Assembly: GCA_963920635.1 (NCBI GenBank)
Contig: OY987298.1
Coordinates: 123,017,735-123,081,734 of the forward strand
DNA: 64,000 nt
Direction of reading: 5' to 3'
Origin: Pseudeuparius sepicola
Taxonomy: Eukaryota > Arthropoda > Insecta > Coleoptera > Anthribidae
The notes beneath the pieces were generated by a model. The model worked only from the letters and a program-made list of their open reading frames with translations. It was not told the origin of the DNA and searched no databases. The number at the start of each line of letters is the position of its first letter. The stretch's first letter is position 1. The translations under genes were made by a program, and so were the position numbers. Below, in pieces: positions 33,822 to 47,460 of the stretch.

Positions 33822-35850
33822 TATTGTGTCGAGCGTCGAACCCGTTGTCCATAGCAACCACTTCCTATGGCCCACTTTTCGTAACGAAAATTTAGCTTGA
33901 TTGAAATTATGAAAATGCATCGTCGTCGTTGGCCAAAAGGTGTATGGTTATGAGTTCAAAACTACACACTTTTGGCTCCTAACGGGTAATAGGTGCAATT
34001 GTTTAGTTTGCGAATGTACAGAGAGTGTATACTTACGAATTACTTGTATATCGAATCGAACCCCGCCTTTATAATATAGGGATGACTTCTCGCTGACTAC
34101 TTTCACATGGCCAGCTCAAAAACATTATTAGGAAAAACTGTATACCCCGGCAGTCAAACATGCACAAAGTTTGGCAAGAAACGCCCAGGGTGTAGTAATT
34201 AAGGATTTGTAGTTTCTTGCCTGTTCCTGTACAACAGCGGGCTTAGGATATCTATTATATTATGCAAAGCGATATAGCGTTTAGGTGTGTCCGTTTTGTC
34301 TTATTTATATGTTCGATGGACTAATAATACTCGTTCGTGTCTCCAGTCTATAGGTATAAGAGTAAATTGGTTGGGACTGTGGGGTTTTTACAATACCCTA
34401 TCACCCTTGTTTATGGAATCCCTAGTTAGCCAATGTCATAAGGACACGAGAGCAATATTGAATACAAGCAACAGATGGCGCTAAAAATTAAAGTGGCCCA
34501 GTCACTACCTACTAATGTTCTTCAATTAAAAGCTACCAAGAAAACAGCCGGACAACTTTATTTTTGCAAAATCTGTCCCCTGTATCAACTGTATTTCTGA
34601 CATGTCCTTATGTCAGTTTTAAACATTGACTAACTAGAGTGTCCAAAGAGTTCTACTTCATCGTGTGTAGACTTACAGGAGTCGAGGATTTGAGAATGTG
34701 TTTGCCAAACGCCTTATTTTGTCTGGATATCTCACCAAAGTAAATTTGTTCCCTTTATTATTTAATGGAACCCTGAACTTTTATTATCTCTTTCCATTTT
34801 AGAAATGTTATAATAGTTACTATTGAGGCAAACTTCAATTTAATAATAATTTGTACCACTCCTTATAGCCACGTAGCAAAACCGCCATAAATTTACCTCG
34901 GGGAAAAAGGCAAAAGTCGACCAATTGAAGCTTTTAAGCAAACACCTGGATTGTGGCGTGTAACGAATGTGTGAAAACACGATATTCCACCTATATGCAG
35001 CTTCTATTCCCGTAAACTAGGAAGTTTTCTTGTCTCGCGTGTTTCAGGTGATTCATATTTAATTTCTTTTCTATAAGCACACGTAAACTGTAGCCGCTCA
35101 TTTTTACAGCACGCAACAGCTTTCTCTATCGGAGCAAAAATTATGCTCAAGCTAGTAGTTACAACTATTACACCATAAAAATAGAGCTCGCAAGGAAAAT
35201 GATTTATGGTTATAACTATATTGGCGATACGAAACTTTATCTAAATTGCTTTTTTATTGTGCGTGATACAGCATTAAAATAATTTCTAAGCAACGTCGCA
35301 CGTGGTCTATTAAATTAACGGTTAATATTTGTTAGGTCTGTAGTTAGTTGTTAGTTTACCTATTGAAGTTTAATTTCGCCTATACAGTGCAGTTACTTTC
35401 TCTCACTTTACAAATCAATTTTTTCATAATGACGGTGGCCGATATATTTCGAGTCTAAAACCGGACTGCAATGTCGCATATTATGTAAAATAAAATTTAA
35501 AAAAACATGGGAATACAGCCGAGATTTGAAAATAAAGTTGAAATTTCTCGAAAACAGTCCTTGGAAATTACGTGATCCGAAATCGTCTTTTGGAATCGGT
35601 CTGGAGCAATAGCATCTAGAAACACGTAGGAAGCTTAATGGTACTTACCTAATCTTCCGTCGATCGATGGAATTTATATCCCCGTGACGCGATCAAAATA
35701 GGCGTTTTTGATCTGATTTGACAGCTCGAAATTAATTATACGGTTTTGGATAGAAGAGGAAACGTAGAAAACTATTCGAAAAACAAACACCAACGCCAAC
35801 AAGTCAAACTCATTCCATGGCTTCATTGAAATTCTCCCCGGCCTGATTAA
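33822..35850. other. intergenic, no gene seen
   Basis: Few recognisable repeats. The small frames (for example 34287-34484, plus) show no domain. Confidence 0.4.
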
Positions 35851-36200
35851 AATTGATTTAATAATACATCTTTTAAATTTAGCGTGTTTCCGCGACGTAT
35901 CCCCTTTTGATTTGAATTTTATTCATGCGACCGCCACCCGCACATTTGTTTTAATTCCAAGGGAATAATCGCATTAGGGCGCATAATTCACATCCGTCTG
36001 GATTTGTGCATTGCAGCTTAATAAAGATTTTCCCAAAAAAAAGTCTACTTAAAAGTGGATTAAGCAAGGGTGAAATTTATGTGTGGACTCGGCTCGTTGG
36101 AATTCATTTCATTATTTAGCACCGCACTAAATCAGACGTTACACAGTTAAATTCGGTCCCGCTTGAAGGTTGATTTTGCAGCACTGTGTCATTTTTGTAC
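35851..36200. other. repeat-free block with conserved-element character
   Basis: Unlike its surroundings, this stretch has no detectable partner in the window. It mixes moderate GC with words such as GCGACCGCCACCCGCAC and GGGCGCATAATTCAC and has no ORF. It could be an ancient non-coding regulatory element; this is an impression from texture only. Confidence 0.2.
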
Positions 36201-37004
36201 CTTTGGTTTTTTTGTTGCATCAGATGGGATTTAATTCTGTGCAAAAACTTGTACCTACCATATTATAGGGTACCTACATTAAGTTTGGTGAGATAGTAAG
36301 TCTTATTACATTTCTGGGGATGTTGATTTGATTCTGTATAAGAAATAATATTTAAGTAAACACCAAATACTTTAGTAAATAAGTTTATGCACACTGTCTT
36401 CGTTGTAACTTAATATTTTTAACTCGCGCACAAAAATATGTTTATATAAAAGACTTCCAACGTTCGAACAATCCACTTTCTTGTATTTGACTAAATATTA
36501 TGTTTTGTTCGCAGAATTTCAACATGTAAAGGCGGGGAGAGAATGTATTGTATATATCGCTCAAAAACACCGTTTAGCGCGTTTACATTTAGGATTTAGG
36601 GGAACAAGAATGAAGACAACATTTTTTTAATGAAACGAGAAATTCCCGGACTTTTTTTTAAAGATTTGATAATTCTTTTATAGTATACACCAACATTTGC
36701 GAGTAATATATTGATATTCTTGGAGGTGACAGTTGCTTTAGAACAAAACAGAAATCCTAAATTCTATTGCCTGTCTTTCGACTTCATCGTTTTACTAGTA
36801 GGTACTCGATCAAATTATACGTTGTGACATTAGAAATCCGGGGCAAACACTTAGATGCAACAGCGGCAAAGGGTGTATAGTCGTTAATTTTATTGTATTT
36901 CTTTGTTTAATGCATTGAATTATGTTTATTCTGTTTACTCTATACCCTGCCCTCCTGCGGGTACACTTGTCTTGGGCAATATGTGTCACAAATCAATATT
37001 CAAA

Positions 37005-37056
<52 letters not shown>

Positions 37057-37968
37057 AATCGCCCAATTCTTGACATCGCGCAATTTGCCGTTGAAATACT
37101 TAATTACCTAACAATTATTTTTTTGCAAGCACCCTGAGAAATTCTGTTTGCTGAATAGGTACAGGCTATAGTTGGTAACTTTAACTGGAGTAAATTCTGT
37201 CAAAGTACCTAACAGGAATTGTTCTTAAGAAAGTAGGGAACAGTTCACGACGCAGATGCCAATCACCTGATTCCGGAATTATTTTATTGTGTTTTTATTT
37301 ACGAACCAGTTCTGGAACGGTTCTAGAAGTGATATGATATATTAGCATGGGCAGCTGCGAAAACCCAACCAAAACTGTTTTTTTATACCATGGAATGACT
37401 TGTGGTACCTCTAAAAGGTGAATTCGGTCCACTGGGTAAGTTTTGTAATAATTAATTATCGAAGGAAAAAGGGGAAATGTTTTTTACTGGCAACCTTTTT
37501 AGAAATTTTAAAATTCTTAAATTGCTAAAACTGAAAAAAAAAATTAGTTAGATACCGATTACTAAATTATATTATTACGCAAAATTACTCATAAGTTAAA
37601 TTTTTGTTCCTTCGTACAGTTCGTGTGTGTCAATAACAATAACTACTTTTAATAGTCTTTGAATGTAACAAAGGATTTAATTTAAATCTAAGCTTTGTAG
37701 GCGATAGTGTAATACGAGTATAACGAGAAAAATATACATTTTAAATGTATGTGAAAACTTTGGGAATAAAATCAAATTCAAGGAGAAGTTTTCGAATACT
37801 ATAATGTTAAATTACCGCATGGCCCCTCTACAGCGTATAACCACCCAATATCGATAACTACAGAAGGGTCACTTGGCGAGGCACTTTGATCTTATAGCCG
37901 TGCCGCTCCATTCCCATCGCATCGCCTTCATCATTAACTTGACTACATGAACTTCGTCTTGCGTATAT
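36201..37968. other. intergenic with one microsatellite, no gene seen
   Basis: AT-rich. Contains the TA microsatellite at 37009-37052. No coding content recognised. Confidence 0.4.
37009..37052. repeat. (TA)n microsatellite
   Basis: About 22 uninterrupted TA dinucleotides. Confidence 0.95.
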
Positions 37969-37969
37969 A

Positions 37970-40072
37970 CAGGGTGTCCCAGAATATGTGGGCATACTCC
38001 CGGATTTCTACAGGGGACGTTAAAATAACATGACAAGTTCTTATAAAAATTTTCCCCAGAGGGTCCACCTACGGAGATACAAGCCCCTAAAGGACGCCCC
38101 TGAAAATCGTTTTTTTTTAAAATAACTTTTAAATAGTTTGTGTAATTTAATTATTTTTTAATACGATGAACAATAGATAAGACTTCTTAAAAAGGGCCCA
38201 TGAAAACAATTTTGGCTTATTTGGTTTCCCAGGGACGGTCTTATCTCTTGTCCAACGTGTTAAAAAATAAAACTGTGATGTTTGTTCCGTAATGGTTTGG
38301 ACAAAAACAAGCAGATAATCTATTGTCTCATTATATTGCGACGTTTCGACTCAACCTAGAGTCTTCTTCATAGCATCTATAAAGATTAATACAATTGCTC
38401 AATATGTGTTTTTGTTATTGTTTGCTTTGAATATTATACAAATAATTGTTCTTTAAATTTTTCCTTTTTTTAACTTATAATTAAAATTATAACAAGTTAA
38501 AGACATAAAATGAGAGTTAGGTTAACATTAAAAAACATTTTCCAATCATAAACATTGAACACTTATTTGAAGACAACATTTTATATAAATAAGTATAAAA
38601 TTATTTATTATAAATAGGGGGGGGGTCAAGGGCACAAATTGGCAAACTAACTCACCTGAGATATTTGATAAATCCTTGTCAAAGTTTTTTGCATACTACA
38701 AGGTATATTTATTATAGTTTCGCATAGGAAAAGGGTAGATCTCATTCTAAATTTTGGCGTTGTTGTGGTGAAGTGGGTATACGTATCAGTAATGCAGATA
38801 ATTCTACTAGGAAATGCGGAGGCTTTTTTTTTACTTTATTTCTGGTATTGACTTTTTCAATAGTATTTTTTTTATTTTATAAAATGATGTCTATAATGGA
38901 TTTTTCCTCGGTACAGAATTGACGTATGATTATATTAGGTATATTTTGTTGATTAGGTTTGAGTAAACTGAACTCAAATTTGAAACGTCACTTCTCAAAT
39001 TTATGGAATTGTGTTCATATTTTTTAATAAAGATCATTTCTGACAGCAAACGTTTTTTTAAAGAAATTTCCATATCTAATATTGTTGTATGGAAATATGG
39101 AATTTTTTTTAAAAAAACGTTTGCTGTCAGAAATGATCTTTATTAAAAAAATGAACACAATAAATTTGAGAAGTGACGTTTCAAATTTGAGTTCAGTTTA
39201 CTCAAACCTAATCAACAAAATAAACCTACTATAATCATCCGTCAATTCTGCACCGAGGAAAAACCCATTGTAGACATCATTTTATAAAATAAAAAAAAAT
39301 ACTATTGAAAAAGTCAATACCAAAAATAAAGGGGAAAAAAGCCTCCGCATTTCCTAGTAGAATTATCTTATCTGCATTACTGATACGTATACCCACTTCA
39401 CCACAACAACGCCAAAATTTAGAATGAGATCTACCCTTGTCCTATGCGAAACGATACCTTGTAGTATGTAAAAAACTTTGACAAGGATTTATCAAATATC
39501 TCAGGTGAGTTAGTTTGCCAATTTGTGCCCTTGATCCCCCCCTATTTATAAGAAATAATTTTATACTTATTTAAATAAAATGTTGTCTTCAAATAAGTGT
39601 TCAATGTTTATGATGGGAAAATGTTTTTTAGTGTTAACCTAACTCTCATTTTATGTCTTTAACTTGCTATAATTTTAATTATAAGTTAAAAAAAAGGAAA
39701 AATTTAAAGAAAAATTATTTGTATAATATTCAAAGCAAACAATAACAAAAACACATATTGAGCAACTGTATTAATCGTTGTAGATGCTATGAAGAAGACT
39801 CTAGGTTGAGTCGAAACGTCTCAATATAATGAGACAATAGATTATCTTCTTGTTTTTGTCCAAACCATTACAGCTTTCATCACACATTGAGACGAGAACC
39901 TTCAAAAGTTATAAAATAATTATATTACACGAAGTATTTTAGAAGTTATTTAAAAAATAATCGATTTTCAGGGGCGTCCTTTAGGGGCTTGTATCTCTGA
40001 GGAACTTGTCATGTTATTTTAACGTTCCCTGTACAAATCCAGGAGATTGCCCACATATTCTGAGACACCCTG
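37970..40072. mobile_element. 2.1-kb CAGGGTG palindrome (giant foldback)
   Basis: TA-CAGGGTGTCCCAGAATAT and ATATTCTGAGACACCCTG-TA are the ends. The arms run ~1 kb each to a centre near 39085. Landmarks recur in mirror order: TTAGGGGCTTGTATCTC, GACTCTAGGTTGAGTCGAAA, CATTTTATGTCTTTAAC, ATTTGATAAATCCTTGTCAA, GTATACGTATCAGTAATGCA, TTCCTAGTAGAATTAT and AAACGTTTGCTGTCAGAAAT. By eye the arms are well over 90% identical, with small indels. No transposase ORF is present. Confidence 0.9.
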
Positions 40073-40074
40073 TA

Positions 40075-41101
40075 TATTTCAGAGGGGACGAGAAACAAGG
40101 AGTAACGGCGTCTGACTTCTATAGTTATACGTATTCAATGGTATAATGTATAATGGCTCTACCCGCCCGCAATAAAAAAAAATTACAACACTGTTTTCAG
40201 TTGTCTTGATATCAGATTTCATCAAAAGCAGGATTACGTTTTGCTTTTCCTGGAAATCTATTGAAAGCAACCCAGTAATTTTAAATTTTGTCCTATATAA
40301 AACTTGACGTAGCTCGTCTTATTTGGAGTATTTACACTGAAAATCGTAGCCAACGTTCTCGCACGTGTGCGTCGTTATTGCAGGAGGGGAAGACTCTGGA
40401 AGTAAGTTCCAGGTACAATATAAAAAGGAATAAAATGACGTGTATAATTTGGGATACCCGAATCCAATTATATCAGATAGGAGGTAACAAAATATCAATT
40501 TTGTTTTTTAAAGCTGTTAAACAGGTAAGTACCCCCATACTCCACTATATCCGCCTTATTATGGAAAACAAAGGTATAAAAAAAAATATTTTGATTCGTT
40601 GGTAGGTAGTACCTAAAAATGAACTTCGATAGATGAGATTTGTTGCTAAAGCAATAGAAATTGGATTTCGATGCTCGCTCAAAGTCGAGACGCGCTTCGA
40701 TATTAGGGTAGTGATGAGTAATTGCAAACACCTAAGCGAAAAAATTAAAATGTATTTAAATCAGAAATTTCCCAACTGTCTTAAATTTGAACCACAGGAA
40801 TTTTTTTTTGTTTGAAACCGCTAACCATAAAAATATCTCTACATCAATGAACGTAAAAAATAATACAAAAATATTAAACTATAAACGCCACGTATCTCCC
40901 AAACGAATCATGATATCAGGACGCGGTTCGGTCACTTCGGGAAATATGAGAAACCCTCCAAAATCATCAGCCATTCTGGGACACTGTAGAGTGGAACTGT
41001 TTTAAGTTAAAAAAAACATAAATAATTGGCAAAGTCTTTACACCAATTTATTATTGATCATAATCTGACCCGAAAAAAATAAAATACTAAAATTAGGTAT
41101 A
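40075..41101. other. intergenic, no gene seen
   Basis: Several overlapping short frames on both strands (40288-40815) have no domain and cancel each other as evidence. Confidence 0.4.
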
Positions 41102-41103
41102 TA

Positions 41104-41451
41104 CAGGGTGGGCCAAATTGGACACTTTTAAAATGAAACTCCTATTTTTAACGGAGGTAGACGAAAGCTGATATCGGTGTGTGAGGCTCATTTTTTTATG
41201 ATAAGCTTAATGGCGAAAACCGCAAATCGATAGATATCTGTCACCGTTCTTGAGTTTCAGGACTTTCTCCGAAAAGTGGCTGTAACTTTTTTCAAATGGA
41301 AAATTTTGTGCTTCTGTACAAACATTTCTAAAGCACCTTTTTACGTAAAATCCAATGCTTGTACTACATTTTTTCAAGTCAATGGTTTGAAAGTTACAGA
41401 TGAAAAAAATGTTTTTTAAATATTTAAAAGTCTCCAATTTAGCCCATCCTG
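41104..41451. mobile_element. CAGGGTG-type MITE, 348 bp
   Basis: TA-CAGGGTGGGCCAAATTGG and CCAATTTAGCCCATCCTG-TA are the ends. Inverted pairing is limited to the ends and a few internal blocks. Its left half is related to ~5956-6070. Confidence 0.75.
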
Positions 41452-41527
41452 TACATTGTCAAAATCATCTTGATATAGCACGTAAAATTACATGGCACGA
41501 AGAAGTCGTGAGTGACAAAAAGATCTA

Positions 41528-41660
41528 CAGGCTGATACAGTCATGATGTAAAAAAATTTAACCACATAGTGGGGACGGACCCCTAAAATGGAAAACGCGA
41601 AAAAAAAAAATTTGTTTGGCGAAGTTTAAAACGTGGGGGGCAAATCAACCTAAGCACCCG
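41528..41660 (+). repeat. dispersed repeat end, copy 1 (pair with 54988)
   Basis: TACAGGCTGATACAGTCATG then ATGTAAAAAAA and, further in, GGGGCAAATCAACCTAAGCA match 54987-55090 (GATTCAGTCATGATG, GGGGCAAATCAATCTTAGCA). Confidence 0.55.
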
Positions 41661-42676
41661 CGAAATTCGACGCACCTGATTCCGGGGAAACATCTGAGGC
41701 GAGCGATGTTGCCGCATTTCATTGTCGTATAGTGGTCAACTTTATTAATGAAAGATATTTCGAAAAAATAAGAAATACTTATTTTTATCTACAGTATAAG
41801 GCTTGATCCTTCAAATGGCAATTTTTATAACACTTGAAAATGTTATATTCACATCTCAAACACTTGCATTTACTTGAGAAGTTTGCGGTAGTTTTCGTAC
41901 ACAATAATTTGCATAGTTTTTAAATTATACGAGAAAATTGCTATCAGTAACACTGTCTATCCATTTTATTTTCCGTTTTTCCTGTCTATTTTTGGGAAGC
42001 ACCAAACCATACCATAGCCTAGCCATAGGTTAAAGAAGCTATGGCCTAGTGACTGACGTTGTTAACGTTTAAGTTGCCGCTAGCGCCTCTGTCTTTTTAC
42101 TCCTGTAGACACTATGAGCTGGGCTCGTTACAGATTTCTGTATAGCTACGCCAGAGGGGACGGCAAGTTCTGCCGGTAATGCCGGATATTAGATGGCTCT
42201 GATATCACAAATGCCTACTTGGTATTTTAAATAAAACCTGTACCACAAACCTATACCGAAGCTATATAGGTCTGTGTCTGTACCCAGTTGTTTTTGAAAA
42301 CGTATAATTAATTGAAAACTATAACGTTTAACGTTATAATGTCTTTGTGAATTATTAAAACTGAAGAAAACTCTTCATACTGGGGGTATTTCAAATTATC
42401 ACAATTTATTAGATTATTTCATATGTGTTATTTAGCAGTATAAAAGTGGTTTATACACTTTAGAATAGAATTCAAAGTTTTATTTTTAAAAGTGACAAAT
42501 ACTAATTATGTGATAAATTAAAAATCCTATTATTACTTCATTGTGTACTAAAATCCGATCTCCACAATACTTATCACTGCTAGCTCCATCTAGTGATAAA
42601 AGAAACATCAGCAACACCTTCACATTCTGTACTCATACTTTCTGTCTAGTAGAATTTTCCATTTTAAATGTGTTCA
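41661..42676. other. intergenic, no gene seen
   Basis: Includes a GC-richer stretch at ~42050-42190 with no coding signature. Confidence 0.4.
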
Positions 42677-42686
42677 GGTGATTATC

Positions 42687-44975
42687 ATGGGCGTCCGCAG
42701 GATTCATGTCTGTTTCGGGCGTCCTGTTTGGTGCGTTACAAAAATGCTACCTAAAAATGTCCTGTTTGCGTAGTGCGAAAGAAAGAGATAAGCAGTTCCC
42801 GTTTTGGGCGTTCTCATTTTCGTTCTTTAATAAATCAAGTATAAATCATTTTAAATACCTCAGCTTAGGCATAATTTCTATCTAAATTAACATAAACCAT
42901 AAAACTATAGGTGAATGATTTTATTTTATATTATAATCTAATAAATAATAAATTAACATAAGGGTATAAATGCAATGACGAATTTAAAATTTTATTTAAA
43001 ATTATCACAAATTACCCGTCCACCACGATCATCGAGAAGAAAGACCATACCTGCATTCCGAATATTGCACAAAATGAGATTGACGTGTATATTCATCGAG
43101 CGAAAAAGAGGGCACGCGAAGAGCTGACACCAGGGCCACAATATATCGTGAAGAATTATTTAGGACCGCAAAAGATATGGGCCTAGATTTTGTGACCAAA
43201 GTTGGAGAATTCTCATCTCTGAAAAATTCTCTATACAAACAGAGACATAAATCACTTGGTATTGAGGTGCTACTGAAGACTAGGACAGAAGTGGTTGCTC
43301 CTTAGGTAATGAAGAAATACCTATTAATTGACGATGGCACCTAAGAACGGATATTAGTTTTTGGGTACAACCTGAACAACTTATTAACTAATAATACAAC
43401 GTTTTTCTTGGATGGAACATTCAAAAGTTGCAGTGCACTGTTTCACCAATTATATAGCATCTAATATGTGGATATTGGCAGCACCGAAAAAAGAACGTGC
43501 GTAATGCCAGCAATTTATGCCCTGCGAAATATAAAAATAAGAATAAGAAAAAGGAAACCTACAAAAGTTTATTTAGTCAACTAAGGAATCTGCTAAATAT
43601 ATTTCGTCCATTGAAAATCCATATTGACTTTGAGGTAGCAGCAATCAGTGCTCTCAAACAGGAGTTTCCAGAAACACCAAATTTTATGATTACTTTGTGG
43701 ACACTTGGATGGAACGAAAAGAGCTGTGGGTCTGCTGTAGAGAACGAGATCGAACTACAAATGCTGTCGAAGGTTGGCATAACAGGCTTAACAAGAAGAT
43801 CGGGAAAGCGTACCCCAACATATGAACTGCTGAAATCATTACAGGATGAGATGTTATTTTATGACACAGTATTTCTAAGAAACGAAATGTACATCCAAAC
43901 TCCCACACGATCTAAAAAATATATAGATATAGATAATCGCTTAAAACGAATCGTTGACGATTTAGTTGGTGGTAGGGTAAATCATTTAGAAACCCTTAAA
44001 AAAATCGATTTATGTGGTTGAATTTCAATAACATTAACACTTATAAATATTTTTAAATGTATTATTATGTAGAATAAAGTTTATAAGGGCATTTGCATTA
44101 TAATTATTCACACCGCTCCTTCTCACAATCACCTGTCTATTATTACAAAGTATAGGGACCTAATTTTACCTGTTTTAATGAAGGCAGAGGCAACGGCCGA
44201 ATCAGGAAGATTTTTTTTACCTACGATCGTACTGAGGGTAGGCCGCACGAAACGGGAAGGTTTTATGATTACGCCCCAAACAGTACGCCCGAAAAAGGAT
44301 AATACCGTCCGGAGGGGACGGAAGGGGGGCAGTTGCCCCCCCCCTGGAAAATCATTGTTTCGCTTCACGCACTTTTGTAACCACGTGCGAAGAATGATAA
44401 ACACATGACTATAAAAATTTTTGGTCAAATAATGAGCATTCATTCCTATTAATGTTAAGTTTGCGTTTTCTTAATTTTATTATTATTATCGAGATTATTG
44501 TTTTATACAAAGTCTACATGGACATATTGTGTAATGAAATACTACATCATAAAATAAGTATTGTATCAAGCATATTAGGTACGTAGGAATCTAAAAGTTG
44601 AGAAATATTTATTTTTTATGTGTTATTTTTTTTGTTATACCTACGTGTTGCTTTTTACATACTTACACAATATGTCTATGTAGCCTTTGGTAACAATGGT
44701 AATAATTGGTGTTTGTTTTGTGTTAATATGCCAAAGAGTATATCCAATATTTAATCATAGAGATACGCAGAAATACTTTATTTTTTGTTTGGTTTAGGAT
44801 TTGATATTTTTTCTTGTCGCGTTGTTTCGTTTACGAATGATGTTATTTAAATAATAGTTTTCCTAACGATACATTTTCATTTTTAGATAGTTACAACGTG
44901 TTTGAAATAAACAAAAATAATAAAGTTTGAATTTGACTTTTGCCCCCCCCCTAGATTTTTTCTGCGGGCGCCCAT
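42687..44975 (+). mobile_element. Mutator-like (MULE) transposon, 2.29 kb, transposase dead
   Basis: The ends ATGGGCGTCCGCAGGA (42687) and TCTGCGGGCGCCCAT (ending 44975) are inverted. The flanks GGTGATTATC (42677-42686) and GGCGATCATC (44976-44985) match at 8 of 10 positions, the 8-11-bp duplication expected for MULEs. The interior carries a decayed FLYWCH-type transposase in plus orientation. A C-run with CCCTGGAAAATC at ~44333 resembles the terminal CCCCTAGATTTTTTC at ~44942, hinting at an internal end-like duplication. Confidence 0.8.
43019..44021 (+). pseudogene. FLYWCH/MULE transposase pseudogene
   Basis: Reading across frames in order: the end of a FLYWCH-type zinc finger (IIEKKDHTCIPN, AQNE) at ~43034; a helical spacer (KKRAREELTPGPQ, then DMGLDFVTKVGEF); the first catalytic-Asp block of the MULE DDE domain (FFLDGTFKSCSALFHQLYSI) at ~43400; then ETYKSLFSQL and the second Asp block (IHIDFEVAAISALKQEFPET) at ~43620; and a C-terminal tail (YIDIDNRLKRIVDDL) ending at a stop at ~44021. 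Several stops and frameshifts separate these blocks. The CxxH region and third acidic residue are not recognisable. Full insect MULE proteins are ~450-600 residues, so this copy is also shortened. It cannot make an active enzyme. Confidence 0.8.
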
Positions 44976-44985
44976 GGCGATCATC

Positions 44986-47032
44986 ATTAGATATAGGTAC
45001 TTTATACGTTATAATGTAGGCACCTCGAGATGATTTTACCAGGGTTTTCTATTATGTTATGAAAAAGTTTAATTCCCTTTAAAGTTATACCGTTACACAT
45101 GGGTGCCGAGAATTATTGTCGTTCTCGTGTAATACCTACCTCGTGTGTGGGCTCCTGTATGCGCCATAACAAAGTTAGGACGCGGCATGTGCTTGAAACG
45201 ATCCTCGTTACAGGGCCTATTGAGGCCCGAAATTGGAAATGTGTGACATGTCAATACGTTTTAACCGTTCTTAGGTACGATATGTCCGCTCTAGTTCTGA
45301 TGAATACAAGCTTTGCGGATGTATACAGAGTGTAACTTTGATTAGTACCGAAATTATTGTAACTAGCGTTAGGTTGCGACCCCGAAAGCATACCGATGAA
45401 AGTATTTTTTCTGTGCATGTATGTATGGTATAAACGAAGTCACTTTGGAACAGCATAAAAACGCTTGGGTGGCGTTTGCTTTGTAAAACAAGACCGGCGC
45501 GCGGCCGTTAATAATTTTATAAAATTTTTATTTATATGCTCTAAAAAAGACATCTGCTCCGTGGATTTCCAAAACGCCGACCAACAAATCGCTTCGCTCG
45601 CTTTCTTATTGGCTGCCTCCTTGACTAGGTCGACGTCGACCGCATAAAAACCTTTTATAAGGGTGATTTCTGCTGGTAAGTCTGGTACTTTTTACCAGTA
45701 TCGTAGCGTGGTAAATGCTACGAAATAGATCGCGCCACGTAGACATTTTAAGTGAGTTCATTTATATTTTACCAGGGTAGCTGAAGAACAGGCGCCTCGG
45801 ATTTAAAATACGAGACAAAACCCTTTTGCACCTGCCTATTAGTAGTAAAAAAATGAATGAGTCAGAGAAGATAGATATTGTAGCAAATAAAACAAGTGGC
45901 TCCATGTTTGCCTAATATAATATCACCAATACTTGCATGGGTGGTTAGGCGTGCCATGATTTCAAGGATCTTAAGATCTACTTGCGTAAAATTATAATCG
46001 ATGTGGCTTTTTAGAGACCTTTTGACAATATTATATGATGCATTAACCTTTACGTTGTGTTTGACGACAACCTTAAAAAAACCTTAAAAGTGAAATACAT
46101 ATTAGGTTGCTAGTAGAATATGTATATTTTTGAAACCTGCGTGACGCTCATGTTCTATATTCTTTTTGTGACACCAATTAGAGTTTTTTTTATGCTGTTT
46201 CAAGTGAATTAGGCAATACTATACAAAATCAGTCACTATATGTCCTAAATACTAATAAATATTCTGTAAATCAACAAAAAAACATGAAAAATACATATAC
46301 GCACACAATTAGGAATATGTTGGGCGATTTGAGCTGTCTGTTGTCGATTTTATTAAAGTGATAATAATTAGCATACTAGGTATATATATTACAGCGCGGT
46401 TTCGTTTTAGTTTAAAATTGTCACATGCATCACATAAATAATAGCTACATTTGTTATTTTGATGTTACGGGAGGTTTGTCTGCATTAATACCATTATTAA
46501 ATCCATCTATTTTCAAATGAAATGCTGTAAACAATGGAGTAGGTACGTGGCAGCACTCAAAAAGATTTTGGCTCCGTTTACTTTTTATTGTTATCCCCTC
46601 TATCCTTGGTTATTTCTCTGAGGTTACGACGAATTTCTTGCAACAGCATAATACCACAGACTAACGAGTAATACAGACAATTCCTTAACGACATGTGTAT
46701 GTGTCAAAAGGAAAAAGGAGACTCGCATTTTAGCGAAATCTCTCCTAAATACATGAATAATGTGCATTTTATTTGATTTTACTATGATCTACACAGCAAA
46801 GAGATTGCATTAGAACCAAATTTATGCTTGAAAAAATATCGTCTGTCTTTCTGTAAATTGAAATGGAGACTCGCTTATTTTTGACACATGTCCGTAAGGA
46901 GGCTTCTGTGATAATACTAAACAGGAGGTATTGCGGCTATATTAATAATTATTGTTTACACTTCTGTGTACCCGGACTTTAATAAGATTTTTAGAAGAAA
47001 ATACGCATTCAATTTTAACGGTTTGTAAAGAG
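44986..47032. other. intergenic, no gene seen
   Basis: A tract at ~45205-45240 (CCTATTGAGGC..GAAATTGGA) loosely resembles ~53555-53585. GC-richer patch at 45480-45640. No coding gene recognised. Confidence 0.4.
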
Positions 47033-47460
47033 TAGGGGATACTGGGTAACAGTGAGACTTTTTTTTCTTTTCATGATAACTCGAAATTCTAATATATTTT
47101 TTAAATTATTTTTTTAGCAATTTGTTTCTATATGATTCCTAAACCTATATGAAAAGCAGCATAGTCATACTATTGTCCTTTAAAAGTCAAAGTAAATTGA
47201 AAGTACACTTGACATTTGTCTCGCTGTTACCCACGGGTGGGAAAAAGTGAGAATATACACTGTGTCCCGGACACGGGCGTAGCCAGGATTTAGTTTTGGA
47301 GGGGGTTTAGTTTGAGAAGTAAATAAAACAACAAAAATATACTTACATGAAATTTAATATCTATATATTCATCCGAAAAACTACGACATATTTATAAAGT
47401 TCTTAACTTTAAATGAAATGGATAAATTAATTTCGTTCCTCTGCGCTAAATCTAAAACCA

